This document shows, piece after piece, positions 44,003-52,655 of a DNA stretch of 64,000 nucleotides. Position 1 is the first letter of the stretch. Each line of letters starts with the position of its first letter. The stretch is from SIG598 sp045580875 (GTDB taxonomy: Bacteria; Bacillota; Clostridia; Oscillospirales; Acutalibacteraceae), in the NCBI GenBank assembly GCA_045580875.1, contig JAZNOP010000100.1, positions 15,220 through 79,219 on the forward strand. Direction: 5' to 3'. Below the pieces are notes generated by a model, which did not search any database, had not been told where the DNA came from, and worked only from the letters and a program-made list of their open reading frames with translations. The position numbers and the translations under genes were made by a program.

Positions 44003-45517
44003 TTATTCTTCACCTCCGGCAATTGTTGCCATAATCTTATTCTGTGTCAGGTCCTCTCCAGAGAGCTCTCCGACAACCTTGCGGTCGCGCATGACGACCA
44101 GTCTTGAGCAGGTACGAAGCATTTCATCGATTTCAGAAGAAATGAAGGTGATGCTCTTGCCCTCAGCAGCCAGTTTGAGAACCAGCTTCTGAATTTCTAT
44201 CTTTGTGCCTATATCGATACCGCGGGTCGGCTCATCAAGAATGAGATAAACCGGATTAGCAAGCAGCCAGCGGGCAAGTATTACCTTCTGCTGATTACCG
44301 CCTGAAAGCGAATTGATCGGTGTGTCCGATGATGCGGTTTTGATATCGAGAATCTTTATGTATTCATCGGCAAAGGCCTCTGCCTGCGCACGGGTGAACG
44401 GCTTGAAGAAGCCCTTCATCACCTGAAGAGCAAGTATGATATTGTCTCTGACCGAAAGATCGCCGACAATTCCGTCGCGCTTGCGGTCTTCCGGCAGATA
44501 GCTTATGCCAAGCTTCATTGCGTCAAGCGGCTTTGAGATGCGGACCTTTTTGCCGTCCATCTTTATTGTGCCTCCGGTAACTCTGTCTGCGCCGAATATG
44601 GCACGGACACATTCGCTTCGTCCGGAGCCGAGAAGTCCGGTAAAGCCGTTTACCTCGCCCTTTCTTATGGAGAAATCGAAGGGCTTTACTCCTGCAACGC
44701 TCGAAAGCTGGGATGCCTCAAATACAGGCTCGCTATCATTGTCAATGTTCTCAACATCGCTGTCGCTCTTGATTTCGGAAAGGTCATCAAGCTCCTTGCC
44801 GAGCATTTTCGAAACGAGCTGAACTCTGGGCAGATCTTCAATTACGTATTCGCCAACAAGCTTTCCGTCACGAAGAACGGTTATGCGGTCACACACCTCA
44901 TATACCTGATCAAGGAAGTGGGTAACAAAAATGATTCCGACGCCCTTTGCCTTAAGGTCGAGCATAAGTCTGAACAGCTTTGCAACTTCGCTTTCATCGA
45001 GAGAAGAAGTCGGCTCGTCAAGGATAAGCACCTTGCATTCCATGTCGACTGCGCGGGCAATGGCAACCATCTGCTGTACTGCTATGGAGCAGCTTGCGAG
45101 CTGCTGTGTCGGAGAAGCCGGTATACCGAGTGTTTCGAGTATCTTTCCTGCCCTCTCGTTCATTTCTTTCCACTTGGTCAGAACGCCCTTGGTTCTGCCT
45201 ATATACATATTTTCTGCCACGGTCAGGTTCGGGCAGAGTGTGATCTCCTGATAAACGGTGCTTATGCCTGCTTTCTGTGCATCTTCAGGGGATCTGAAGG
45301 TTACTGCGTTCGGTTTGCCCTTGATGAATATCTGTCCTGAATCCTTGGTGTAAACACCTGTCAGAACCTTTATCAAGGTGGACTTTCCGGCACCGTTCTC
45401 GCCCATCAGAGCATGTATCTCGCCCTCACGCAATGTGAAGTCAACATTCTGAAGCGCACGGACACCGGGAAAGCTTTTGTTAATGCCACGCATTTCCAAT
45501 ACTGTGCCTTCCTGCAT
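44003..45517 (-). CDS. Sugar ABC transporter ATP-binding protein, duplicated domain
   Basis: A 504-residue protein with two fused nucleotide-binding domains, as in AraG, RbsA and YtfR. The first domain has Walker A GENGAGKSTL (about residue 37-46), VYQEITLCPNLTVAENMYIG and Walker B LILDEPTSSLDE. The second has a degenerate Walker A region (GLLGSGRSE), signature LSGGNQQKVILARWL and YLILDEPTRGIDIGTK. That asymmetry is normal for the family, with one active site impaired. It powers the two downstream permeases. AGGCGG-rich leader sequence precedes the ATG, and a 183-base gap with hairpins separates it from the binding-protein gene. Confidence 0.95.
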   Translation of the reverse strand: MQEGTVLEMRGINKSFPGVRALQNVDFTLREGEIHALMGENGAGKSTLIKVLTGVYTKDSGQIFIKGKPNAVTFRSPEDAQKAGISTVYQEITLCPNLTVAENMYIGRTKGVLTKWKEMNERAGKILETLGIPASPTQQLASCSIAVQQMVAIARAVDMECKVLILDEPTSSLDESEVAKLFRLMLDLKAKGVGIIFVTHFLDQVYEVCDRITVLRDGKLVGEYVIEDLPRVQLVSKMLGKELDDLSEIKSDSDVENIDNDSEPVFEASQLSSVAGVKPFDFSIRKGEVNGFTGLLGSGRSECVRAIFGADRVTGGTIKMDGKKVRISKPLDAMKLGISYLPEDRKRDGIVGDLSVRDNIILALQVMKGFFKPFTRAQAEAFADEYIKILDIKTASSDTPINSLSGGNQQKVILARWLLANPVYLILDEPTRGIDIGTKIEIQKLVLKLAAEGKSITFISSEIDEMLRTCSRLVVMRDRKVVGELSGEDLTQNKIMATIAGGEE

Positions 45518-45583
45518 AGAAAAACCGCCTCCAAAATTCTATATTATCAATCTATATTAATGAAATAACCGGTAAAATCAAAT

Positions 45584-45634
45584 GCACGCGGTGCGGATAC
45601 AAGGAATACAATCCACGTATACCGTACCGCGTGC
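45584..45634 (-). other. Long hairpin between binding-protein and ATPase genes
   Basis: GCACGCGGTGCGG and CCGTACCGCGTGC form a 13-base stem (one G-T pair) around a 25-base loop; the minus-strand sequence continues ATTTGATTTTA, a weak T tail. In binding-protein-dependent sugar operons such hairpins let the binding protein be made in excess. A partial terminator or 3'-end stabiliser is inferred. Confidence 0.7.
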
Positions 45635-45653
45635 CAGTCCTCACTTAGTCAGT

Positions 45654-45672
45654 CCGGTGTGACTATCACCGG
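45654..45672 (-). other. Second small hairpin behind the binding-protein gene
   Basis: CCGGTG and CACCGG pair around a seven-base loop, 29 bases after the stop codon and just before the larger hairpin. Confidence 0.5.
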
Positions 45673-45700
45673 AAATCGGCCTGTGAGCTTATCACTTCAA

Positions 45701-46660
45701 TTAGATGCCGTAGTTGTTAACGTCGTCCTGAGTGATGGTCTTAGCGTCAAAGCCCTTCTCTTCCATGATGACAACCTTCTCAGCAGGAGCCTGACCGTTC
45801 TCGAGACCCTTGATGATGGTGTCGATGTAGGAAGCCTGGAACGGGTTGCACTGACCGTCGTAGTTCCAGTTGCCTGCGAGGAGCTCTTCGAGAGCCCACT
45901 TGTTGCAGTCGAAGCCCATGATGATGACATCGCCGTCCACACCGTGGGAGATGTTAGCCTTATCAAGAGCAGCAACAGCGCCCTTGGCCATATCGTCGTT
46001 CTCAGCATAGATAACATTGAATTCCTTACCGGAATCGATGACAGCCTGAACGATCTGCTGTGCAGTCTCTGCGTTCCACTCAGCGGTCTGCTGGGTAACG
46101 ATGTTCCAGTTGTCGTTTGCTGCTACCATAGCATCAACAGCGCCGGAACGACCGATCTGTGCGGAGGAACCCATAACGCCCTGAATGTGGATGATGTTAT
46201 ACTCGGAAAGGCCCTGAGCTGCAAGCCAGTTGACAGCGGTCTCGCCTTCCTTGGCCATATCGGAAACGATGGAAGCTTCGTAGAGGCTGGGATCAGCATC
46301 GATGGTACGGTCGAAAAGGATAACCTTAATGCCAGCTGCCTGAGCATCCTGGAGAACGGAATCCCAACCGGAAGTACCAGCTGCGGAGATGAGGAGGTAG
46401 TCAACCTCGTCCTGGATGAACTTCTGAGCAGCGGCGATCTGCTCGTCGTTCTTAAGGCTGTATGCGAAAGATGCATCGTAGCCATTCTTCTTGGTGAAGG
46501 TGTCCTTCATGTCTCTGTCGTTTGCGGTGCGATAGCCGGACTCGTTGGGATCATTGTTGATGATACCGACCTTGATCAGGTCATCGGAACCAGCCTGGTT
46601 GCATGCGCAGAGTGCAAACAGCATGCACGCTGCAAGAACGATTGCCAAAAATCTCTTCAT
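45701..46660 (-). CDS. Sugar-binding lipoprotein of the arabinose ABC transporter
   Basis: A 319-residue lipoprotein (lipobox ALCAC, Cys near 20) of the Peripla_BP_4 type (ribose/YtfQ group) that captures sugar outside the membrane and delivers it to the permeases. The two-lobe fold begins with IKVGIINNDPNESGYR; ISAAGTSGWDSVLQDA and VILFDRTIDAD are the hinge-side motifs that match the YtfQ group. An Ala-X-Asn-Asp segment IYAENDDMAKGA lies near residue 220. Codons are strongly biased and the gene has its own hairpin-protected 3' end, fitting high expression. GAGGTATTATC precedes the ATG, and a near-consensus promoter lies about 60-80 bases upstream. The ligand is probably L-arabinose or a related furanose. 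Confidence 0.94.
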   Translation of the reverse strand: MKRFLAIVLAACMLFALCACNQAGSDDLIKVGIINNDPNESGYRTANDRDMKDTFTKKNGYDASFAYSLKNDEQIAAAQKFIQDEVDYLLISAAGTSGWDSVLQDAQAAGIKVILFDRTIDADPSLYEASIVSDMAKEGETAVNWLAAQGLSEYNIIHIQGVMGSSAQIGRSGAVDAMVAANDNWNIVTQQTAEWNAETAQQIVQAVIDSGKEFNVIYAENDDMAKGAVAALDKANISHGVDGDVIIMGFDCNKWALEELLAGNWNYDGQCNPFQASYIDTIIKGLENGQAPAEKVVIMEEKGFDAKTITQDDVNNYGI

Positions 46661-46715
46661 GATAATACCTCATTTCATAAAATTCCGTTCGCAGTTTTCC
46701 TGCGCCGTTGAGCCC

Positions 46716-46744
46716 ATTAAACCACACCGTCAGGGCAGTGTCAA
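46716..46744 (-). promoter_or_regulatory. Promoter of the arabinose operon
   Basis: TTGACA (46744-46739) and TTTAAT (46721-46716), 17 bases apart on the minus strand, lead into the binding-protein gene with a leader of about 50 bases. Confidence 0.8.
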
Positions 46745-46831
46745 CCGAATGTAAGTACCCGAAATCAAAACCGGAATTGTGAATAAATACAACTTTTCAC
46801 AGCAGAGGTCAAGCTCAATACAAGTTGCTTC

Positions 46832-46845
46832 TGGAAATGTTTTCA
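46832..46845. promoter_or_regulatory. cre-like palindrome upstream of the arabinose promoter
   Basis: TGGAAATGTTTTCA resembles the CcpA cre consensus, differing at the central C of CG, and is itself nearly palindromic. It lies about 90 bases upstream of the -35 element. Catabolite control of arabinose genes is common in Firmicutes; this site is tentative. Confidence 0.35.
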
Positions 46846-46890
46846 ACCTCGATGAAACAGCGAAATATTACGATTTTTTGTTTGAAATTT

Positions 46891-46908
46891 TAAGCTCGTA
46901 CGTATTTT
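46891..46908. promoter_or_regulatory. Candidate AraR-like operator half
   Basis: The sequence around GTACGTA (46898-46904) shares its TACGTAC core, on the minus strand, with the Bacillus AraR operator ATTTGTACGTACAAAT, but the flanks match poorly. It lies in the 496-base gap between the arabinose operon and the divergent AraR-type gene. The rest of that gap (46745-47130) shows AT-rich, non-coding sequence. Confidence 0.3.
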
Positions 46909-47156
46909 GCAGCGCTTTTATGATGATAAAACTGTCATCGGCAGGCAGTTAATCCGATTATTTTACTCTGCAAAGTATTAAAGTGCATCAGATTTCAGCA
47001 CTAAACTCTGAACGACTGAAATCGTGTTGTATCATATCGGAATAACAGCAGAAGATATCCAACAAAAATTGAATTGCCTGTTTTCTGTAAAATTGATATG
47101 CTATATATAGATGTATTTATTATATTATTCATTATTCAGGAAGGTCGGTGAAAGCC

Positions 47157-48221
47157 ATGGCAGCAAGATATATCCGGATTGCCGGCGAGCTCACAGCTGA
47201 GCTGCGCGCAATGCAGCAATCGGGCATCACCAAGCTGCCGAGCGAAGCCGCACTGTGCAGAAAATATGACTGCAGCCGCCAGACAATACGCTCTGCGCTC
47301 GCTGTTCTTGCCGACAAGGGCGTAATAGTAAAAAAGCACGGCAGCGGCTCGTATATAGCCGAAAGCACCTCGCCCCGAAGCCGTCAGATAGCTGTAATTG
47401 TTCCCGACAAGAATGAATATATATATCCCTACACCATACGCGACATTCAGAACGCGCTCACACCTGCAGGCTACAATGTGTGCGCCTGCAGCACAGACGG
47501 TCTGCTCACAAACGAGCGCTCCATATTGTCCTCGCTGCTCAGCAATCCTCCCGCAGGTATTATCATGGAAGCGCTCAATAATCTGCTGCCGTGTCATAAC
47601 GCCGACCTTATCACGCAGATACAGCAGGCAGAAATACCGCTGCTGTATCTTTACAGCGCGTATGACCGCACCGACGGCACACCGTGCATTGCGCAGGACA
47701 ACTACGGAGGCGGTTACAGCCTTGTTGAGCATCTTGCAATAAAAGGGCACAAAAACATCTGCGGAATAATGCTCTGCAACGATACCCGCGGAGTTGAGCG
47801 CTACCGCGGCTGTGTTCAGGCAAGTCTTGACCTCGGTCTGAATTTTCAGGAGCACAATTATTTCTGGTTTTCTCCTGAAAGCCGGCGTCACCTGCTTGAC
47901 AACAACAATGATATGCTCAAACTGTTCATAAACGATTATCTCCAGTCCTGCACTGCAGTAATCTGCTACAATGATGAAATAGCTTTCCACCTCATACGCG
48001 CGCTCAATGCCGCCGGTATTGACGTCCCCGGCAGACTGTCAGTAGTCAGCTTTGACAGCAGCTACTATTCCATGTCCGGCAATATCGGTATAACCTCACT
48101 CGGTCACGAATCTCACGCTGTCGGCACTGCCGCCGCTGAAGCAATGCTCTCTCTGATAGCCGGCAGGTCTCATCAGTCAGTTACAATTCCATGGAAAATA
48201 ACCATACGTCAAAGCGGCTGA
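47157..48221 (+). CDS. AraR-type transcriptional repressor (GntR DNA-binding, LacI effector domain)
   Basis: A 354-residue regulator combining a GntR winged helix (residues ~5-70: LPSEAALCRKYDCSRQTIRS, GVIVKKHGSGSYIAE) with a LacI/periplasmic-binding-like effector domain (from IAVIVPDKNEY to the end; RLSVVSFDSSYYS near 300). This is the unusual domain mix of Bacillus AraR, which releases DNA when L-arabinose binds. It is divergent from the arabinose transport/catabolism operon and should repress it and perhaps itself. The ATG at 47157 is preferred (GGTGA five bases ahead); a GTG at 47148 with AGGAAGG is possible. The C-terminus is of normal length. Identity as an arabinose sensor rests on context. 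Confidence 0.88.
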   Translation: MAARYIRIAGELTAELRAMQQSGITKLPSEAALCRKYDCSRQTIRSALAVLADKGVIVKKHGSGSYIAESTSPRSRQIAVIVPDKNEYIYPYTIRDIQNALTPAGYNVCACSTDGLLTNERSILSSLLSNPPAGIIMEALNNLLPCHNADLITQIQQAEIPLLYLYSAYDRTDGTPCIAQDNYGGGYSLVEHLAIKGHKNICGIMLCNDTRGVERYRGCVQASLDLGLNFQEHNYFWFSPESRRHLLDNNNDMLKLFINDYLQSCTAVICYNDEIAFHLIRALNAAGIDVPGRLSVVSFDSSYYSMSGNIGITSLGHESHAVGTAAAEAMLSLIAGRSHQSVTIPWKITIRQSG

Positions 48222-48280
48222 TATGCCGTCTCATCACATCAGACCTGTCCGCTGTCTACCCCTCAGCGGATATCTGAATA

Positions 48281-48327
48281 AAAAACTGCAGTAAACCGAA
48301 CGCGGAAATCGGTTTACTGCAGTTTTT
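48281..48327. terminator. Bidirectional terminator between AraR-type gene and sensor operon
   Basis: AAAAACTGCAGTAAACCGA and its exact 19-base reverse complement are separated by nine bases, between convergent genes. A smaller hairpin (TCCGCTG / CAGCGGA, 48248-48270) precedes it. Confidence 0.95.
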
Positions 48328-48351
48328 ATTATTTATTGATTGGTAACCGGA

Positions 48352-49341
48352 TCAGTATTCTCTGCTGTTGATAATTTCTATTGTGAGATCTTCGCGGGTA
48401 AAACAACCTTCCTCAACATAGGTGTATTTCGGAATTTCCTCGCCTGCCTCATAAAGCTTGATCAGCTCATCGACACGCGGTCCGTGAAGGGGATTGCACT
48501 CAACGCAGAGATTAATTTTTCCCTCAAGGCAGTATTCCAGCGCCTTTCTTACTGCATCAAACGAAATGATAATTATATCGCCGTTTTCGCCGTATGTCAG
48601 ACCGGCTTCATCAAGCGCTCTCATCGCACCGAAGGTCATATTGTCGTTTTCACTGTAGATGACATCAATATCCTTGTTTTCCTTCAGGTAGTCACGAACC
48701 ACTTCGTAGCCCTTTGCCTCGGTGAAATCACCGTCAAGCTGTCTGACGATGTTCCAGTTGCTGTGCTCCGCTGCGCCGTCTTCTATGGCTTTCGATCTCA
48801 TAAGCTGAGCGGTTGCTCCGGCAGTGCCCATAAGGTGAAGAATATTTATATTCTCGCGCTTTCTGCCCTGCTCAATCAGCTCATTTTCAAGCCATTCAAC
48901 AGCTGTATTTCCCTCCTGCAGAAAATCAGAGCCGACGCGGCTTATATACAGACTGTCGTCCTCCACCGAAACCTCGCGGTCAACGATTATAACCGGTATT
49001 CCGGCAGCTTTTGCTTCCATCAGTACATTATCCCAGCCGGTTTCCGATGCAGGCGCAAGTACAATAATATCAACGCCCTGAAGGATAAAATTGCGGATTG
49101 CCATAAGCTGGTTTTCCTGATGCTGTTTTGCATTGTCCAGCAGAAGCTCATATCCGTTGGACTCACTCAGCGCTTCTGTCATGGAGCGGGTATTCGCCAG
49201 ACGCCAGTCAGATTCCGAACCAAGCTGCGAAAAGCCGACTACAATCAGGTCGTTTTCTTCGGAATCACTGTCAGATATTCCGCACGCTGCAGCTGTGCAG
49301 AGCATCAGAACGGCACACAAAAGACTAATTATCCGTTTCAT
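48352..49341 (-). CDS. Sugar-binding lipoprotein of the two-component sensor operon
   Basis: A 329-residue YtfQ-like binding lipoprotein (lipobox TAAAC, Cys20). GFSQLGSESDWR at the start of the mature protein and LAPASETGWDNVLMEAKAAG, VIIVDREV, and YSENDNMTFGAMRALDEAG are close to galactofuranose-binding YtfQ, closer than the transporter's own binding protein at 45701. No permease or ATPase accompanies it; instead its ATG lies inside the end of the histidine kinase gene (17-base overlap, GGAGGA ahead). The likely role is to bind a sugar outside the cell and pass the signal to the kinase, as XylFII does for LytS in Clostridium. The ligand is unproven. Confidence 0.9.
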   Translation of the reverse strand: MKRIISLLCAVLMLCTAAACGISDSDSEENDLIVVGFSQLGSESDWRLANTRSMTEALSESNGYELLLDNAKQHQENQLMAIRNFILQGVDIIVLAPASETGWDNVLMEAKAAGIPVIIVDREVSVEDDSLYISRVGSDFLQEGNTAVEWLENELIEQGRKRENINILHLMGTAGATAQLMRSKAIEDGAAEHSNWNIVRQLDGDFTEAKGYEVVRDYLKENKDIDVIYSENDNMTFGAMRALDEAGLTYGENGDIIIISFDAVRKALEYCLEGKINLCVECNPLHGPRVDELIKLYEAGEEIPKYTYVEEGCFTREDLTIEIINSREY

Positions 49342-50758
49342 TTTCTTCCTCCGTTTTGTAGGGTATGCTGATAGTTATTGCCGTACCTGCCCCAAGCTCG
49401 CTGTCAATGCGGAATGTGCAATCGTTGCCGTAAACAAGTCTCAGCCTCTTATAGGCGGCAACCAGACCAAAGCTCGACGGGTCATCATTTGCAATCTGTT
49501 CCCTGAGTTTTTCCAGTGTATCCTTATCCATACCTATACCGGTATCCTCAACCTGCAGGGTTACCATACCGTAGGCTATACTGCCGCGGACATATATCAT
49601 GCCCTTACCTCTCTGCGGCTTGAGTCCGTGATATATGGCATTTTCAACCATAGGCTGTATGGTCATCTTCGGGATAATGCACCTGCCGAGGCTCTCATCC
49701 ACATCTATCTCGTAATCAAGGATATCCTTGTATCTGACCTGCTGTATCTCAAGATAGCTGCGCACGTGCTGGAGTTCTTCCGTAATGGTGACAATATCCT
49801 TACCGTTGCTCAGGAATGAGCGGAAATATATGGACAGGCTGGAGACCATCTCCTCTGCCGCCTGATCCTTTCCGGTTTCAATAAGCCACACGATAGTATC
49901 AAGGGTATTGTAGAGAAAATGCGGATTTATCTGTGCCTGTATGAGTGACAGCTCTATTCCGCGCAGTCTTATCTGCTCCTGACGGTTGAGCTCAATCTGA
50001 CCGGCAAGCTTTCCTGCCATCTGCTCTATGCCGCAGCTCAGCGACAGCAGCTTTTCGTCTTCTGCCTCAACAGGGGTTTTAATGGTAAGGTCTCCCCTGC
50101 CTATTTCCTCGACGCGGCTGCAAAGTTCATCTATCGGATCGGTAATGCTCTTACTGACCTTGAATGCTCTTTTGGTGGCAACTATACTCATTGCTGCCAT
50201 AACGGCAATACTTGCAATTACCTCTGCGATAAGCCAGTATTTCAGGCTGCTCTGCAATGCCGCCATCTCGCCAGCTTCGTGGTAGAGGTAGGTGTAGATA
50301 TATGTTTCTATCAGCTCGGTGATAACGTAAATATTGGTTTCGAGCTGCTCCATACGGTTATCGTAGCCTTCAGTGCTTCTGATTTTTTCTATGCTCGCGT
50401 CAAGGCTGCCGCAGAGATTGATAACGCTGCTGATTGCATGACGGCTTTCATTGTTCCTGCTGCTTTCCAGCAGACCTTCCGCCAGCTCACGCGCGGTCTG
50501 CACCTCAGCCCACGGAAGCTCGTCGCTGCTTCCGCTGACGAAATAATACATTTTCAGGTCAACATCGTCCTTGAAATTCTGACTGAAACGCGATGCATCG
50601 GTTATATTTCTGCTCACAGATGAATACTGGAAATTATAGATTATCAGAAGAGAAAGGATAAATACCGCAAGCGCCAGCATCGGCACAAAAATGGTAAGCC
50701 CCAGACTGGCCATTTTTCCGGTAATCGATTTTCGATCTATATGCGTTAAATTAGTCAC
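49325..50758 (-). CDS. YesM/LytS-like sensor histidine kinase
   Basis: A 477-residue membrane kinase. Helix one is at residues ~18-42, an external helical domain of about 130 residues follows, and helix two is at ~168-192. A HAMP linker (TDPIDELCSRVEEIGRGDLTI) leads to the His_kinase domain with the phosphoacceptor in QAQINPHFLYNTLD (near residue 278) and the HATPase domain (PMVENAIYHGLKPQ, VEDTGIGMD). It starts with GTG overlapping the response regulator stop by four bases; AGGAGAAATT lies ahead. The small, ligand-poor outer domain suits a kinase that reads an external binding protein, here the gene directly downstream. It should phosphorylate the YesN-type regulator encoded upstream. Confidence 0.94.
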   Translation of the reverse strand: MTNLTHIDRKSITGKMASLGLTIFVPMLALAVFILSLLIIYNFQYSSVSRNITDASRFSQNFKDDVDLKMYYFVSGSSDELPWAEVQTARELAEGLLESSRNNESRHAISSVINLCGSLDASIEKIRSTEGYDNRMEQLETNIYVITELIETYIYTYLYHEAGEMAALQSSLKYWLIAEVIASIAVMAAMSIVATKRAFKVSKSITDPIDELCSRVEEIGRGDLTIKTPVEAEDEKLLSLSCGIEQMAGKLAGQIELNRQEQIRLRGIELSLIQAQINPHFLYNTLDTIVWLIETGKDQAAEEMVSSLSIYFRSFLSNGKDIVTITEELQHVRSYLEIQQVRYKDILDYEIDVDESLGRCIIPKMTIQPMVENAIYHGLKPQRGKGMIYVRGSIAYGMVTLQVEDTGIGMDKDTLEKLREQIANDDPSSFGLVAAYKRLRLVYGNDCTFRIDSELGAGTAITISIPYKTEEENETDN

Positions 50759-52365
50759 TGATCAATTTCTCCTGTACGATAGCTTCTTGGCGTGCAGCCC
50801 TGAGTCTTCTTGAAGACAAAAGAAAAATATCTCGGGTCTTTATAGCCGACCTCATATGCAATCTCTCCAGAGCGCTTATTGCTCTGTCTGAGAAGCTGCT
50901 TGGCTCTTGTCATGCGCTTCTGCGTGAGATATTCAACAAAAGACACGCCCATTTTCTGGCTGAACAGCGCACTCAGGTAATTTGCGCTGATATTTATAGC
51001 CTGCGCGACACTGTTGAGCGAGATATTCTCATCGGTATAGTTCCTGTCGATATACCGTATCGCCTGATCGATAATATCATTGTTCTGACGCTGTGTTTCA
51101 ATGTCACGCATCTCTATTGCAGTGCTGAGCACACTGACAAGGTAATCCTTCAGGCCGTCTGCCGGCATATTGAGCTCTGCCTGCGGTATCCGCTGAAGGA
51201 ACTCCTCCTTGCTGCAGCCAATACCATTCAGCACCAGTTCAGCGTTTATTCTGACGCTCATTATGATATAATGCTTGAACAGCACTGACTTTTCCGCTCC
51301 GCCAAGGTGGCTCAGATATTCCTCTGCAAAGGCTTCTATTTCCTCAGACATACCGGTCTGAATGAAATTTCTGAAAACCATCGGATCGATGCTCTCCGGG
51401 TCGATGGTGTCCAGTTCATTTGCCTCGGCCGCCTCACGCTCACTCTTCAGCATATCTGTGTCGAATATATGCTGGGACGGCATGATATGGCGGTATGCAA
51501 GAACGTGGTTTGCATCACCGTAGCACTGGGGCAATCCGCTCAGACGGTAGGTCGGCTCTCCGACTGCGACGTACCAGTTAAGAGGTGTCTGAGCGTTCTC
51601 ACAGCGGCTTCTTATTATATCGACACTGCGCTGCGTCAGCTCCTCAAGATTGTCCGCTCCGCCCATTATCAGAACGGCATACGACAGCAGATTGCATCTG
51701 AACAGTATGTAATCAGGATATCTAAGGAAGTAATCGAGCAATCCGTCAAGAACATCTGTAGCCGACTCCGAATATGAAGTTTCATTTATTGACTGCACTG
51801 TGAAAACAACGAAATTATATCCGTCAGCATTCAGGTCAAGATTGAGCTCATTTGCCTGCTCGTATATCTGCTGAACAGACAGCGATCCCTCCACAAGCTT
51901 TTCGAAAAAGGCTCTGCGCGAAAAGCTCTCGAACTTCTTTATCTCCTGCTCATACTTGCGCAGATAATCCTTCTGCGCATTTTCGTCCTCTATCTTCTGA
52001 CGGGTCTGCTCCAGCACCTTTATCATTTCCGCCTTCGTTATGGGCTTGAGCAGATACTGGTCTACGTTCAGCTCTATAGCCTGTCTGGCATATTCAAAAT
52101 CGCTGTATCCGCTGATGATTATTATCTTTGTTTCAGGAAATTCCCTGCTGATGATATTGCTCAGCGAGAGTCCGTCCATGAAGGGCATTTTTATATCGGT
52201 TATCAGAACATCAGGCTTAAGCTTGCGGATAAGCGGCAGAGCCATCTCACCGTCAGGCGCATCACCGACAAACTCAAAGCCGTATTTTTCCCACGGGATC
52301 ATATCTCTGAGACCCTCGCGCACAACGCTCTCATCTTCAGTTATGAATACCTTTATCAGATCCAT
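50755..52365 (-). CDS. YesN-like response regulator with AraC DNA-binding domain
   Basis: A 536-residue regulator. The receiver domain (residues 1-120) has the acidic pocket EDE at 10-12, the phosphoacceptor Asp57 in LITDIKMPFMDG, and Lys near 107 (YLLKPITKAE). A long helical central region of ~290 residues, often seen in YesN-type proteins, links to a C-terminal AraC domain (SLNSVAQAINISANYLSALF; SGEIAYEVGYKDPRYFSFVF). The ATG at 52365 is preferred since AAGGGG lies ahead and the receiver begins there; an ATG ten codons earlier has no site. It is first in the sensor operon. Its targets are probably the neighbouring sugar transport genes. Confidence 0.94.
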   Translation of the reverse strand: MDLIKVFITEDESVVREGLRDMIPWEKYGFEFVGDAPDGEMALPLIRKLKPDVLITDIKMPFMDGLSLSNIISREFPETKIIIISGYSDFEYARQAIELNVDQYLLKPITKAEMIKVLEQTRQKIEDENAQKDYLRKYEQEIKKFESFSRRAFFEKLVEGSLSVQQIYEQANELNLDLNADGYNFVVFTVQSINETSYSESATDVLDGLLDYFLRYPDYILFRCNLLSYAVLIMGGADNLEELTQRSVDIIRSRCENAQTPLNWYVAVGEPTYRLSGLPQCYGDANHVLAYRHIMPSQHIFDTDMLKSEREAAEANELDTIDPESIDPMVFRNFIQTGMSEEIEAFAEEYLSHLGGAEKSVLFKHYIIMSVRINAELVLNGIGCSKEEFLQRIPQAELNMPADGLKDYLVSVLSTAIEMRDIETQRQNNDIIDQAIRYIDRNYTDENISLNSVAQAINISANYLSALFSQKMGVSFVEYLTQKRMTRAKQLLRQSNKRSGEIAYEVGYKDPRYFSFVFKKTQGCTPRSYRTGEIDQ

Positions 52366-52393
52366 GACCTCTTGCCCCTTTTCCCTCTTATTC

Positions 52394-52436
52394 ATATAAT
52401 ATGTGTATTATATCATGCTGCAAACACGGCTTTCAA
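52394..52436 (-). promoter_or_regulatory. Promoter and overlapping palindrome of the sensor operon
   Basis: TTGAAA (52436-52431) and TATAAT (52412-52407), 18 bases apart on the minus strand. The -10 forms one arm of TATAATA-TGTG-TATTATA (52395-52412), an inverted repeat where a repressor could bind. AT-richness makes chance symmetry possible. Confidence 0.6.
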
Positions 52437-52574
52437 CCGGTGCTTTCTCCAACCAACTCAAATCGTAAAATATCCGCCTAAATTCAAAAATTTTACTACT
52501 TTTTCGTTGTTCACCCGGCAAAACTCCGCCTCACCATTACCACACGTTCATTCTCTTCTGCTCACACAAACAGC

Positions 52575-52617
52575 AAGCCGCCGCACAACAGCCGAAAAAG
52601 CTATCATGCGGCGGCTT
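52575..52617 (-). terminator. Hairpin behind the GH13 gene (member 1 of a related family)
   Basis: AAGCCGCCGCA and TGCGGCGGCTT form a perfect 11-base stem, 39 bases after the glucosidase stop. On the minus strand GCTGTTTGTG follows; on the plus strand TTGTTTTATTT follows, so it may act both ways. It is similar to hairpins at 55994 and 59989. Confidence 0.7.
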
Positions 52618-52655
52618 TGTTTTATTTCAGCATAACTGTTCAGACCATCACAGCA

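Noticed and set aside
47136..47990. 284-codon minus-strand frame opposite the AraR-type gene
   Set aside because: The plus strand has an intact GntR-LacI regulator; the antisense frame has no domain or start site.
52366..52655. Small RNA ending at a plus-strand terminator
   Set aside because: The hairpin at 52575 has its best T run on the plus strand, but no plus promoter is convincing and related hairpins serve minus-strand genes.
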